DNA of 64,000 nt. Source: Helicostylum pulchrum. Its lineage: Eukaryota; Mucoromycota; Mucoromycetes; Mucorales; Mucoraceae. This document shows positions 11,210 to 23,398 of this stretch, in pieces. The stretch lies in contig JAIXMO010000068.1 in assembly GCA_025677825.1 (NCBI GenBank), positions 81,329-145,328 of the forward strand. The letters are read 5' to 3'. The position numbers were made by a program, and so were the translations under genes. The notes under the pieces are model-generated. The model was not told where the DNA came from, searched no databases, and saw only the letters and a program-made list of their open reading frames with translations. The stretch's first letter is position 1; every line of letters begins with the position of its first letter.

Positions 11210-12387
11210 ATGAAGCGGGAAAGTAAATGATACCTCTCAACCGGAAAATGTATTGAAGACGAGCTATTTGCATTCGGAATGCAATGCCACCATGATCACC
11301 CTTCCCATTCATTCGTTTTAGATACAAGAGATAGCAACTACAAAACATATGAAGTATTTTCTCCAGCTGAACTTGACGAGATCAAAGCGTTTGAAGAGAA
11401 GAAACTACCCATAATGCCTACAGAGCTGCGTGACTTTATCAACTCCTTCAACAAGAACAGCATCCAAGAGTTGAGAAGCCAAATCTTTCAATCTCAAGAG
11501 TTTGATCAAGAATATAGCCACAAAGATTCCCATGATTACAATTGGGTCCGATTTACTGTTTATGCTTTACTAAGAGAGTACGAGTCTGGCAGCTTGAAAG
11601 AGGAGCATAGCGAAGCTTGGTATATGGCCCATATCTGGCATTTTATTGATACAGTGTTAAACGGTGAAGACGAAATCACTGTTCTGAGATAAACTCATGG
11701 TGAGACGAATTTCTAATTATATTTTGATACTGACTTTCCTGTGACATTAGAGGGGAAACCAGCAGTAGCAACTCCAGCAAAAGAAAGAATAAATATAGAT
11801 CAATCACAGCAGTAGAACCACGAGAAAGAAAGAAGACAGGGAAAAAATGCGACATGATCTTTGCCAAGAAATCCTGCAGCCATGACGAAGTAGAAGAATA
11901 TGGGGCCTCGGAGGCTGGAAAAGCATATGATGGAGAACAGGCTACAAAACGTCTTGAAGAGGGTTTTGTTAAGCTGCCAAAGTGTCTCAAGAACATGCTT
12001 GACAATATTTTTCCCAAATGTGATGACAATAAGAAATTACAGCTCATCGGCTTCATTCATTCTGGACTACAGTCCTATGCTATACGGGCAGATCGCCCAA
12101 CAAAGTATATCACCAGGATCCAAAAGTCAAGAAACTACCATCTATCAAGCGACATATCACAATTTGGAACTACTGTGCTGCCTGCTATCTATATTGCTTG
12201 GGTTGTCAAAGATATCGTTAGAAACACGTATAATATTATTTAAGAAAGTAATACGCACAACAACAATAGTAACATCCAAGGCTCAGAATGGCTTACTCAA
12301 TATTGGGAAGAGTCAGAGAAAGAAGATGGACCAGAGACTTCATCGTCTCAAGAAAAGATTTTAAAAAAGAGTAAAAGCTTTTATTAG
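11210..12387 (+). pseudogene. Lineage-specific HSFIL family gene, copy 2, with stop and broken splice donor
   Basis: The best preserved copy of this family here. Reading frame segments 11210-11688, 11751-12227 and 12270-12387 line up with copy 1. Two lesions stand out. A TGA at 11228-11230 replaces the TGG that copy 1 has in the matching W-Y-L position. The intron 11689-11750 has a normal branch site and AG acceptor but begins AT instead of GT, so without splicing the frame stops at 11692. The second intron, 12228-12269, is intact and only 42 nt. Motifs: SHSFVLD, AWYMAHIWHFIDT, RERKKTGKKCDMIF, then EYGASEAGK, FVKLPKCLKNML and IGFIHSGLQS. Asp in KCDMIF followed by E-A-G-K resembles a PD-(D/E)XK core (inference). 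A translation start at ATG 11279 could still give a 137-residue piece. Function unknown. Confidence 0.7.
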
Positions 12388-12703
12388 CTACTATTATTAG
12401 TATTTCAAAAAAAAAAAAAAAAAAGTAACAGATACCAAGATTCAAACAAGATGTAGTGCAATATCACAAGAATTATATATATTCATAAGTTCGAAAAATA
12501 AACAAGGACAGAATAAAAATATTAGTATTAATGCAAGGTTAAGAAGTGAATCTTCTTTATTAAGTGTATGATCTTTTGCTTGCAAGATTTTTTTTTTGAG
12601 AAGGTATAGTGCAAAAGCGAAATTAAGCTTATACAAAATCAAAAATTGAGCTAGTACAAAAACTAAAATTGGGGATAGAGGCACTATAACTGTAATGGTC
12701 TCT

Positions 12704-13965
12704 AAAATCAATTTGGTGCATCTGCAAAATAAATTTGATGCAAAGTGCACCAAATTTGTAGCTTTATTATAAACATTTTCTCTCTAAACAATCATCCCAT
12801 CTGGAAGCAGAGTATCTACAAAATCCTTCTAAATCACTAATTGTTACCTTGTTACAAGCCTCAGAAATTCTAGTGGATAGCATTTCTTCATTTAAAAGCG
12901 CCATTCTTTTAAGTTTGCTTTTTACTATAGACCAAAACTGCTCGATTGGATTAAGCTCAGGGGAGTAAGGTGGGAGATAGATGTACCTATATCCTCACTG
13001 CTTTCAATATACAACCGAATGTCTTTGTTTTTATGGATAGGAGCATTGTCCATGATCAAATAATGGCCCTTAAACTCCTCATGTTTATCCATCACATCTA
13101 AGGTACTCGCGATAAAATTGAAGTAATGCCCAGTGACAGTTCCTCTCTTACCTGTTTGGGTTTGGACAGGGCCATTTGTAGCTTTTTTTTTTAGGGTGCT
13201 ATAACTTTTGGAAGCTTTACTTTAACGTTAACAATGCCAAAGGGAGATTTGACCCCGATGATTGTTGTAGTTTTTGCCCGAGTTTTGGGGACAGTTACAA
13301 CAGCCCTCTTTCCTTTACCTGACCATGCATAGTTGCGCTTCATATTGATATGAAATGCTGTCTCATCAATAAAGACGCAATTGCTTACAAAATCCATGTC
13401 GGTTTCTTGCTATTGTTTGACCCAATTGTATCTCTCTTCAATCTTCGAGAGACTATTTCGCTCTACAGAGTGGAAGTGAGCCTTATTGTACCAGTTTTGG
13501 CCAGTGCTGGGGGAGGGGGGTTTTGACCATTTTACAGACTGCGCGAATGCTCAGTTGCTTCTCATAGACGAAATAAAAAAACAAGGCTTTATCTTCACTC
13601 TTGTATGAACGATGTCTTTTTTTTTATGGATACCTCCCGTTTTATACTTTCGTCCTCTTATTTTGCCTTACTTTTCTTAATTGGCTTTTCTGGTGGCTTC
13701 AGGTCCATATATTCACCAAAGTTGGTTATATTGGCCAAAGGGTATTCATCCTTGTCTACTTCCATGTCAATAGCAGCAACTGATGCGCCCTGCTCATCGC
13801 AGAGATTTCCACATCCATCTTCAAAAAAAAATTGGTCCATAGAATAAAGTAAAACTTGTGATGAAAAAAGAATTAAAAGTGCACCAAATACATTTCAATT
13901 TTTGCACCAGATTGAGTTTAAAAAGTGCACCAATTACATTTCAGAGTGTGCACCAAACTGATTTT
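12704..13965. mobile_element. Degenerate Tc1/mariner-type (DDE) element
   Basis: Limits are set by inverted repeats: AAAATCAATTTGGTGCA at 12704-12720 against the reverse complement of the segment ending at 13964, AAAATCAGTTTGGTGCA, 16 of 17 matching. Several more TGCACCAA boxes lie inside the right end (13885-13980) and one inside the left end (12752). The element encloses a minus-strand transposase remnant. A TA target duplication could not be established with confidence, and the true ends may extend a little further out. Confidence 0.6.
12790..13840 (-). pseudogene. Tc1/mariner (IS630-like) DDE transposase, frameshifted
   Basis: Catalytic blocks are readable on the minus strand: NCVFIDETAFHINMKRNYAW (first Asp), YLIMDNAPIHKN (second Asp), and YLPPYSPELNPIEQFW (Glu), with about 36 residues between the last two. 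They are not in one frame. A shift lies in the run of A at 13181-13191, just after the FIDE block, and another near 12985 before YLPPYSPE. The N-terminal third (13400-13840) contains several stops, although a Lys/Pro-rich start is still readable from 13840. The Asp and Glu residues are kept, but the gene cannot encode an intact transposase. Family assignment is firm; subfamily is not determined. Confidence 0.85.
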
Positions 13966-16831
13966 TGTTAGTGCACCAAAAATTTCTGGAAATAGTGTAC
14001 TCTTCTTCAAATTTGCAATGTTTATTTCGGGACCCTTTAAATAAAGAGGGGTGTGCTGGTACGTCAAAGTTATATACTGGGATATACCCGGATCTCTGTC
14101 AACCTACATCATTGATCAGGTTCTTTTTCTTCTCCTGAATTCAAAGCTCAGCAGATGTCCGTTATTCGTCCCTGAGCTTCAAGATATTGCACCTTTTTTT
14201 TTTAACTTGGATCATCCATAGACATATTAAATCTTGAGAGAAAGTTGCAATTAAAAAAAGCAGCAACTGCCGACTTATGAACCAAAAGGTTCCCGTTCCC
14301 TTACTGGCAGGAGCGTTATTTAATTTTCGATAGTTAAAGCTTGTATGTACAAAGCCCAAGATAAATATTTGTTTCTAACTTGCACGCTCTATTTTGCAGG
14401 GGGGGGGGGGAAATATTGTAGGTATCTTTTGCTATATACAATACAAGTTTATAGATTATTTATTTGTTGTTAAAAAAGATAATGATTTCGCTAACGGATA
14501 GCTTCTTCCGCTAACTAGACGATTATGCGGTAATCTATTATAGAAGTAGATCGATTTATTTTTTGAGTATGTGTACAAAATAAAAAGTCCTGCTGGGCTC
14601 AATTGACGTTAAGTTTTACTTCTTTAATCATTACTTTTTCTTAATATCACTTGTTGACGCGGTTAAATATATAAAAAACTAAGCATACAAATGTACCTAT
14701 AAGAAAATTTCGTGTGCCAAGTTTTTGTTTAAAAGGTTTTGTTTCAGATATTTTGCTAAGATTTATTTTTATTATCCAATAGTACTTGAAGCTTTTTTTT
14801 CCTTGGTAGGCGACACTTGTCTACCTACATTCACTGTATTGATTTTCATGTTTTGCATCACACCGCTTATGTAAACATTTTATTCATCTCAACAGGGGCT
14901 GTTTCCAAAAAAAAAAAAAAAAAAAAAAAAAGAAGCTTATTCGACATTTTTTAAAAAAAAAGTATTTTAACTGATATGTTTAAAAATATTAAATAGATCA
15001 ATCATCGCTTGTGAGTGTGTACTGTATATGACTATACATCCTAATCCTCGGGTTTGAAACGCCCAGAAAACCAAGACGTTTCCGTTTTTCAGAGCTATAC
15101 TTTGTACTACCTAGACAATATACCCCATTTCCCTTTAAAAAAATGTTCACAAATACGTGGATGAAAGATCTATCAACAGTTTAAATAAAATAAAGTTTCG
15201 ATCTTAAATAACTGGTACAAATATACCATTAAAAATTAGCGAGCGTGACCGTTAGAAAGCTTTATTTATTTATTTTCTATGACAAAAACAAAAACAAACG
15301 GGAGAGTACATTTCCCGACAAAATCAAAAAAATAGATACTCTATTAAAGGCATACATATTTTATGACAAATATGGACCAAACATCGCTTATCGGGGTCAC
15401 TTACTAATCAGAGATCGATCGCTCGTGTATTTTTAGCCATATATCGAACGGGTAAAAAAATAGACTTTATATTACATCAATCCGACATAAAAAAAAATGT
15501 AGTTTAATTTACAGGTACAAGATATAAACAGGAAGAAGTAAAAGGTTATGCTTTTATTGTTCGAGACTTTATTCTTGCCATGTATATAGTTCTCACATAA
15601 AGTCCAGACAAAATATTACCTCAAAATTGACAGAAAAAAAATATAGCACTTACCATATTTGTAAACAACCTTAAATATGTGAGATCACAATGAAAATCTT
15701 TAACACTAGGAACTTTTAGTGTACATTGTCTTTTTGCAGCTAGTTTTTTTTTATAGTAAATAAATATACGTAGTTTTTTGATATTTTTATTAATGTATTT
15801 ATTTAAACCATATTCAATAATGAAAAAGTTTTAAAAGAAAGATGAATTGGGATATATAGAACCGATAACTTGGTAATGAGCTCCGATTGAGTAACACGGA
15901 ACGCGGGCTATTGTCCAATCCTATTGACGTTAGTGTAACACACAAAATAAGGCTGCTACACAGGAAGGGACCTTCTTTTTTTATAATTATTTAGAAAGAG
16001 AATAAAGGATAAATACGTTTTAGAGTATTACGTGTATTCAAGAGTAAAAACAAAAATCCGATTATTTATATAAAAAAATGTGTTAAAATTTGATAGGTGC
16101 TAGTATATTTTTTTTTACCTAGTTTTTTCAGTGATCAATTTGACATGACTAAATCCTTTTTGAAGTGATCAACTTAAAAGTTAGTTTCCACGATTACAAA
16201 TTAACTTTTTATCAGTTGCTATGAGACTATATATCTTAATTTTAATAAATGTGAATTAGTTCATGACAAACACGTAAGGGAAAAAAATGTAGGGGAACAT
16301 ATAATGCTAAAGAGTTCCTCCAATCAAAAACTAAGTAACGTGTTTCATCAGTGCTATAAAATATATTTTTATTTAGTTAAACGTAACATAAAGTAGATAT
16401 GGTAACCATGAAAGCACACAAGTTATTTAAGAGACAAGTAAATAGACTATTGAAGGTTAGAATTACACGAGCTTTTTTTTTTTTTTTTTTTTTTTTTTTG
16501 AGGCTATGAACTACACGAACTTAAAAGTGATCGTTTTTTTTTAATTTTTTTTTGTAGTACTAATATTTTTTCTTCCTTTTCTTTTCTTTTCTTCGCTTTT
16601 CATTTTTCTTCTCTTTTTCTTTTCTTTCCCTTTTCTCTCTTTTACAAAAAACTTTTTTTTTTCACGAGAAAAAAAAAAGAAAAAAAAAGATATTATAAGC
16701 AAACAACCCTTCTACTTGAATTTGAGTAACGATACATTGTAACTATTGCCATTATTACGACTGGATATCTCAACAAATAAAAAAGTTAGAATTACTTTTA
16801 TAGAGGAAAAAAAGCTTAAAAAAAAAGTATT
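13966..16831. other. Gene-free AT-rich interval
   Basis: About 2.9 kb with no recognisable coding sequence. It holds homopolymer runs (12 G at 14399-14410, about 22 A near 14909, 29 T at 16471-16499) and a pyrimidine-rich stretch at 16560-16680 just upstream of the velvet gene, likely its promoter. Small open frames at 14162-14359 and 15245-15436 have no family features and atypical composition. Confidence 0.55.
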
Positions 16832-18887
16832 ATGGATAACGCAAACGCAGACTTCGAGAAGTTTTATAGAATTACAACACAGCAAGTACAACAGCATCAA
16901 ATACAACAGCAGCAGCAACAATACCATCAACATCAACAAATACGCGAACAAAATCACGAGCAAAGACACGAACAGCAGCAACTGCATCCGTTAAATCAAA
17001 ATCAGCATCATCATCATCAACAACAACATCAACAACAACATCATAATCAACAACAACAACATCTTCTACATAGCGATCAAATTCCACACCGTTCATATAC
17101 ACACGCTAATTTTGATGAGCAAGCAGTATTAAATCTAGTATCCAACGATTACTATTCTCCAAATCAATTCGATACCAATTCTGTAATCGACTCTGCATCT
17201 TCAAATATTCTATTAGACCCAGTGTACAAACCTAATGATAGCCAGCCCTTGTTTATTGATCAAATAAATGAAGGTAAAAGAAGGAAAAAATAAAAATAAA
17301 ACCTTGTTAATAACCCTCAAATATAAATAGAAAACCTGCAACAACGCCGCAATAGTGATATAATATTCAGTAATAGTGATACCAATAATAATAGTTACAT
17401 TTTTACTCGGCCCCCACCCCCGCCCCCACCTTCTTTACAGCCGCAACTCATTAGCGATCCACATGTACTCTTGTCCTCCTCATTCGAACCATCGCAACCA
17501 CCACCACCATTAACTTCAACTGCTGGTCATTCCCGCTTTAAACCAAAACCTAGACAAGAGCAAGACGTATTTGGTGAACTTATCTCTTTAGCAACAAAAA
17601 ACAATGCCAACCGACATGACATGGGTTCATGGCAAACTCATGTCAACACAACCTCTGTTCAATATGCTCCTTCGTTTTTTACAAATGCGCAAGAATTTGA
17701 TATACAACCTCAACAATCACAGCATAGCAATCTCGAATATTATCAGTCTTCATCTAAAGATTCCGCTAGTTTAGCTAAAGCAGCCGCATCAAAAGCTCTT
17801 GCAGGTCCTTCTAACGCAACAAAGAAGGTACTTGTTACGGAAAATAGCCGATCAATGATTACACCACATAGCAATGAAAGGTATTTTAACTTGTTGTGTC
17901 ATATACAATTTTAGTAACTGGGGGCTTTTTTTTTTCCTGTTGTATTAGAATATATGAGTTGACAATTGCGCAGCAGCCATCGAGAGCTAGGATGTGTGGA
18001 TTTGGAGATAAGGATAGAAGGCCGATTTCGCCTCCTCCAGTAGTGCAATTAATTATAACTACGAATAATGGGCAAATAGTAAATCCAGAGTAAGTAACAT
18101 ATCCTATTGGATGTTATTTCACTAGAACGTTAATGCTAAACAAAAAACTATCTCATTTGTCCCAGAACATTTGATGTCTCATTTCTAGTGGTTATGTGTG
18201 ACTCGTGGCAACAAAGCGAATTGGAAAATGACGACGGTAATATGTCAAATCATGCTAATCATTTATCCCAAGTTATTAGTTTTCCAACAACTACCTTGGA
18301 CGAGAAAGGTGTTGAGACTAATTCCGCCATCAAGATGAGAAACTTAGTAGGCTCTTCTGTATCCTCTGCTACAAAATTATACGATTTAAATGGAAATCTA
18401 GGCATTTATTTCGTTTTTCAAGACGTTAGTTTACGTACTGAAGGTTGTTTTCGTCTAAAGTTTTCATTAGTAGATGTTGGATCGTAAGTAAAAAAAAAAA
18501 TGCAAAAAAAAATCATAAATACATATAAACATGAATAGAAAGATCTCTAGCTTATTCTGCTCTCACCCGAATCAATTTTAGACCGTACTCTCGTAGTGTT
18601 AATACCTCGTCAAACTCTCATGTTCTTAAGGCAATCTATACTGACCCATTTACAGTCTTTACAGCCAAAAAATTCCCTGGCGTAGTTCGTAAGTTAAAAA
18701 AAAAACTCTCTATTTCACTCGACTGCAGCTAATGTATATTATAGAATCTACGCCATTGTCAAAATGTTTTGCTCGCCAGGGAATCAAAATACCCATTCGT
18801 AAAGAAAAATTAAACCCTTCAAAAAGTAAAAAGAAGCAAGCAAATCAAGAAGCCGAATTCTCTGAAGAAGATTGTGAAAACGAATAG
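16832..18887 (+). CDS. velB: Velvet family regulator, VelB-like
   Basis: Velvet proteins are fungal nuclear regulators of development and secondary metabolism, with an NF-kappaB-like DNA-binding fold. Six exons join in phase (16832-17273, 17331-17880, 17949-18089, 18166-18483, 18582-18688, 18745-18887) for 566 residues. The first 120 residues are Gln/His-rich; a Pro run follows near residue 170. The velvet domain starts near residue 335: [32 protein letters not shown], then [34 protein letters not shown], and finally [10 protein letters not shown] with [19 protein letters not shown]. The last block and the split of the domain by an inserted loop match VelB best among VeA, VelB, VelC and VosA. 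The C terminus is a short charged tail. Partners such as VeA cannot be judged from this window. Confidence 0.93.
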
Positions 18888-19810
18888 CTTTTTTAAAAAA
18901 ATCCTTTTTTTTAAAAAAAAAAAAAGGTTAACTACTTTACATAATTATAATAATAAACTCTCTCTCTCTCTCTCTAAAAAAAAAAGGAGGCATTGGCGTT
19001 ATAATTCGTAAGGGGTGGGAAGAATTCATCTTTTTTATCCCATACATCTTTTCATCTTTTTTGTAAATCAAGGGGAGTTCCCCGAACCTTTGCTGGTTTA
19101 CAAATCGTATCTGATTCCGGGTTTACTCAGAAGTTACCACATTGTTGGTTCGATACTCTCTGGGTTCCTTTTTTTTATATCCCAAAAAAATAAAAAAAAT
19201 GTATTTTTACGTTTAAAAAAACTATTGGTTTTTTTTCCTGGGTTTTCAGGACTGAAACAAGTCGATAAAAACGTAACAAATGTTTCAGAGGAATCAATAG
19301 AAAAAAATAATAATCTGCAGAGATTAAAACTGAGATAACTTGACATTAGTTTATTTAATTTAAAAAAGCAAATAGTTCCGTAAATAGCCAAAACATCTAT
19401 GTTTATTTAAAAAGGAATAAACTTGTTCCTTTCTTTCTTTTAAAGAGTTGCAAGGTAAATCTGAGAATAATAAAATAACAAACAAATAAATTTTATTTTT
19501 ATTTTTTATTTTTTTTAGTACAGTTGTGATAGAGTTTACATTCTCTTATTAAGAAGTATTAAAAAAGAAGGTAACTACTACATAATTATTTTAGGTTAAA
19601 CAAAACCGTTAAAAAATATCGGAAACGCTTAGTCGATAACTCTTTTTTTTTGTTGCAAACCATATACACAAGAGGCAAGATATAACTAACATTTTTATTT
19701 TAAAAAATCGAAGCGAGCAATGGATTTACGAGATAGACTCATTTGTATTTAAAAGTGACATTCTTAATCATCAATCTTGTTTAAAAAAAAATCTTCTCGA
19801 ACGAGGCGTA

Positions 19811-19890
19811 CTTCCCAAAAAAAAAAGCAAAAAAAAAAGCGAAAAAAAAGCGAAAAAAAAAGCGAAAAAAAAAGCGAAAAAAAAAAAGCG
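19811..19890. repeat. A-rich tandem repeat (unit AAAAAAAAGCG)
   Basis: About six copies of a 10-13 nt unit of the form A(7-10)GCG. It gives rise to a spurious Lys/Ser-rich frame. Confidence 0.85.
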
Positions 19891-21917
19891 AAAACTTCTT
19901 GCATTTATAAGTATAAAGGCGCTATGGTTCCAGATTTAATGACTTGGATCATCTATCATCGTTAAAACGAGAGTTATTATCGCGTTGAATACTTTCAGAA
20001 ATATCGTTTTAAATGTATTATGGGTCACAAAAAAAAAAAGGGTGAAAAAAAATTTTCAGAAAAAAAAAAAAAAAAAGAGGCAAATCATCACTTTTCTTTA
20101 TAACTTGCAGTAATTCTTTGAAACACAGTAATAATATGTATATATAATAGTCCAGATAACGATAAATATATTATTCTTACTCGTATGTCTGCCCTTATGT
20201 TTCTTATCACCATTACCGCGATAAATAGTTTTGCCACTTGGGATAAAATTGAGTTGGAATAGTTTCCGTTCGCACGCCTATTAACCCAAGAATATAAAAA
20301 GAAAGGGTACTCGGTAAAGTATAACAACAAGACTGAAATTCTTCAACCGTTACAAAAAAAAAAGTATCAAAGAAGAGTGATATCTCAGAACGATTGTTTT
20401 CTCTCTGTTGGCTACAAATTTCCAAAAAAAAAAAAGCCAAGGCTACCTAACATTGTAACATTTTATCTGTTTAAGAATCTCTGTGGGTTTTACTATTATG
20501 GTTAGAAAATCTTAACAAGCCCGAAACATAGAAGCAACCCCCTAATCCATTATTTTTTGTAAATTATTGAAAACATAACTTTATAAATACTCGATTTCGG
20601 GTTAGATAGACCTAATGTAGCCGCATATATGTTATATATATATTTGGTGCAGTGTTATAAATATAGAAGGTCGACAATTTCGTAAATATACAATTCCAGA
20701 GATAATAAGTAATAAAAGATATTGACAATAATGATGCAAGTTAGACGTAAGGTATCTATTAACTGTCGTATGTTCATATATTATTAGCATACCTTTATTT
20801 TTAATTTTCGTACAAACAATTTAGCTAAATACTGTGCCCAAAAAAATTCACGTCGTATATATTTAAACAGGAATGGTCGATAAATTTATGAATATTCAAG
20901 TTCAGGAATATTGATAATGTTGCAAGATAAAGACAGCTACCGACGTTCTAGTCAAAAGAAAACAAAAACGAAAAAAAATATTCATACTTTGGCTTTACGT
21001 CAGAAATTGAGAGTAGAAGCATTGGTTCACGAGATAAACCCTAGTTCCCCAATCTAACCAATATTTAATAATTAAGGCTTAGAGATATCCTGATCTTTAT
21101 TTTTAGTCTCGTATATAAAAAGAAAAAGGGGGCAGTGCCGGCAAAATGTATATATAATTTTTTTTCTATCAAGGTAATCGCGCTTGTCGTACAAACCAAA
21201 ATAAACATTTTATAGTACTCTTTTTCTTCCAGTATTTCTATCGCTATTACTTTTAAGAAAACGTATACATATTTTTCTGTACCTTCACTACCGCTAAAAA
21301 GAAGTGATAAAAAAAATAGATTTATAAACCTGGCAACTGAGAGAGGGGAGGAGGGAAACAAAAAGCCATGTGTAAATACAAATAAATGGTCGTACTACAT
21401 AGTACATAGTTCGACATTTTACGGGTAACGCATTTCATCTACATTTCTCCTGATTAGAAGAAGCATTATCATTTGACGTAAAGGTAGAATATTCATTTAA
21501 AAGTGTGTATTAAACGCGTTTATCGCGTGAAATTTAAACTATATATTTTTTTTGCAAAAAAAAAAAAAAGGGAATTGTAATTAGTTTTTTTTATGTTTAC
21601 TTGGTCTATATCTCCTGCTTACGGTTTTTTTTTTCTCTTTTCTCCAGTATAGTCTAAAAGAGCATCGTACGGTTAGTATACTTTTTTTCTAAAAAAAAAA
21701 AAGGTAGCATGAACTTTAAGTGTTGCTCACATTGCATGATTCCGTAACACGAAATCGGGAATTGAACAAAAATGGTTTTGTAAAGGACTGATTTAATTAT
21801 TAAGCAAAAGAACAAAGTCTAGTTAATTATCTCTCTTTTTATTTATTTATTTAAATAAAATAATTATGCATGTAACTTTTTGGAGGGGAAGAGCAGGGAT
21901 AATAAAAAAAGACGAAT

Positions 21918-22080
21918 CAAGTTTTCTTTAAGCGTTTACAACTAAAAAAAGAGAGTGTGAGAGAGAGACCAAAATCAAGTTTAAGCGTTTAAAACTAACG
22001 CCAAAATCAGAGACGCCAAAATCAAGTTTAAACCTTTAAGAGATATACCAAAATCAAGTTTCCTTAAGCATTTGCAACTT
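21918..22080. repeat. Degenerate tandem repeat, unit CCAAAATCAAGTTTAAGCG
   Basis: Four to five imperfect units built on (CC)AAAATCAAGTTT, mostly followed by a TTAAGCGTTT-like block, at about 21918, 21969, 22013 and 22045. Spacing is irregular (about 30-50 bp). No coding potential. Confidence 0.7.
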
Positions 22081-23398
22081 TAAAAAGAGGCGTTTTAAAT
22101 AATTTCAGCAGTAACAATGATCTTCCCCTATTTTTTTTTAAAAAAAAGTAGTTTAAGCAAAAAAAAAACCATCAAGATTTCTAACTTAGAATAGAATAGT
22201 GATTATAGTAGACGCCCTAGGCAGTAATTTTGATCCTGAAAGACTTCGAGAGGTTAGCTTTTTTTTCTCTTTTAATTCGGCTAAAAAGTACTCAATCTAT
22301 GCTTCCCTTCGATCTACTTCAAAATAGTGCTAATAGTATATATGCTCTTCGCGTTTAAAGTAACTTATAACAACAGGTACGTCAGAGTATAGATTCTAGA
22401 TGCAAGAGCCAAGTTTTTTTTTCTTTCTTTTTTACGGCGCTCATCATTTGAAAGTATCGCGCGTGTAAATATAGTAGTAGCCACTTTTTATTTTATTTTA
22501 GAATAGTAAATAAGTTCAAGAAAGGTAAAAAAAAAAAAAAAAAGATCCAAGTTTATTTTAATTGTAGACAACCGATTAAGTTGGAGATTTTTCGTCCCTT
22601 AAAAAAACTAAATTAGGAAAGTGCAAAACATTTTTTTATTTTTTTTACCGACTCTCCAAAAAAAAAACCCACCGAGATTTTGGGTTTAAATAATGCATTA
22701 ACAACATTATTTTAGTGATTGTTACTATAGAAAATGATGTGTAAACGGTATATACACAGCTTTTTGTTTATATTATGTAAACGTTTGTTCTAATGCACAA
22801 CGTACATATTTATAAACTAAGAGAAAAGAACAAGAGAGAGAGAGAAAAAAAAGATCTGCAAAAAAAAAGTTATTGAAATCTAGTATGTATATGCAAAATA
22901 GGATTATACTTGGAATGGAAACGAAATTAGGAGGGAAAAAAAGGGGGGCAAAAAGGTATAAGATGAAAGGAGAAAGTTATAATTACTAAAAACCGATTAT
23001 ATTTTATTCTTTTTTCATGGGCGTAAAAAAAAAAAACGTTCAGCTGATGTATTAGAAAATGTTGTTTATATATAACGATTAACGCATCCTGTATATGCGG
23101 TCCTGTACATATAAATGGAAATATTATTTTTCAATTAGTAGCGATAGTTTACAAAAAAGTTGTTAGAGTTAAGCAGTACAATAAGAAAAAGAGTAAGTAG
23201 TAAGGTAAGATATAACAGTGTGTACGTTTCAAAGTCCGTGTTCGTCCCACTTTACTCCTGCTTCAAAATCTTTAATAGTTTTGTGCAATGTTAAAGTTTT
23301 TTTTTCCTTCTTTTTCTTTTCTTTTTTTTTATTCTTTTTGGAGCACAATAGTATTTTATTTTATTTGAAACTTTTTTAACACATACACACAAAAAAGC

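Larger units (their letters stand above)
18888..23398. other. Repeat-rich gene-free interval
   Basis: About 4.5 kb of AT-rich sequence with many A and T runs, a CT microsatellite at 18958-18976, and the two tandem repeats listed separately. A 107-codon open frame at 19015-19338 and several others have low-complexity, Phe/Lys-rich translations with no family signature. The final 150 bp, with pyrimidine tracts, probably form the promoter of the coiled-coil gene. Confidence 0.55.

Noticed and set aside
16872..17102. Val/Asp-rich minus-strand frame opposite velB
   Set aside because: Antisense of the Gln/His CAA/CAT repeat.
19140..19170. GGTTCGATAC resembling a tRNA T-loop
   Set aside because: No matching acceptor stem, D arm or anticodon arm could be drawn around it.
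19015..19338. 107-codon plus-strand frame
   Set aside because: Phe/Lys-rich, no family text, no splice context, and an opposing frame of similar length on the other strand; likely AT-rich noise.
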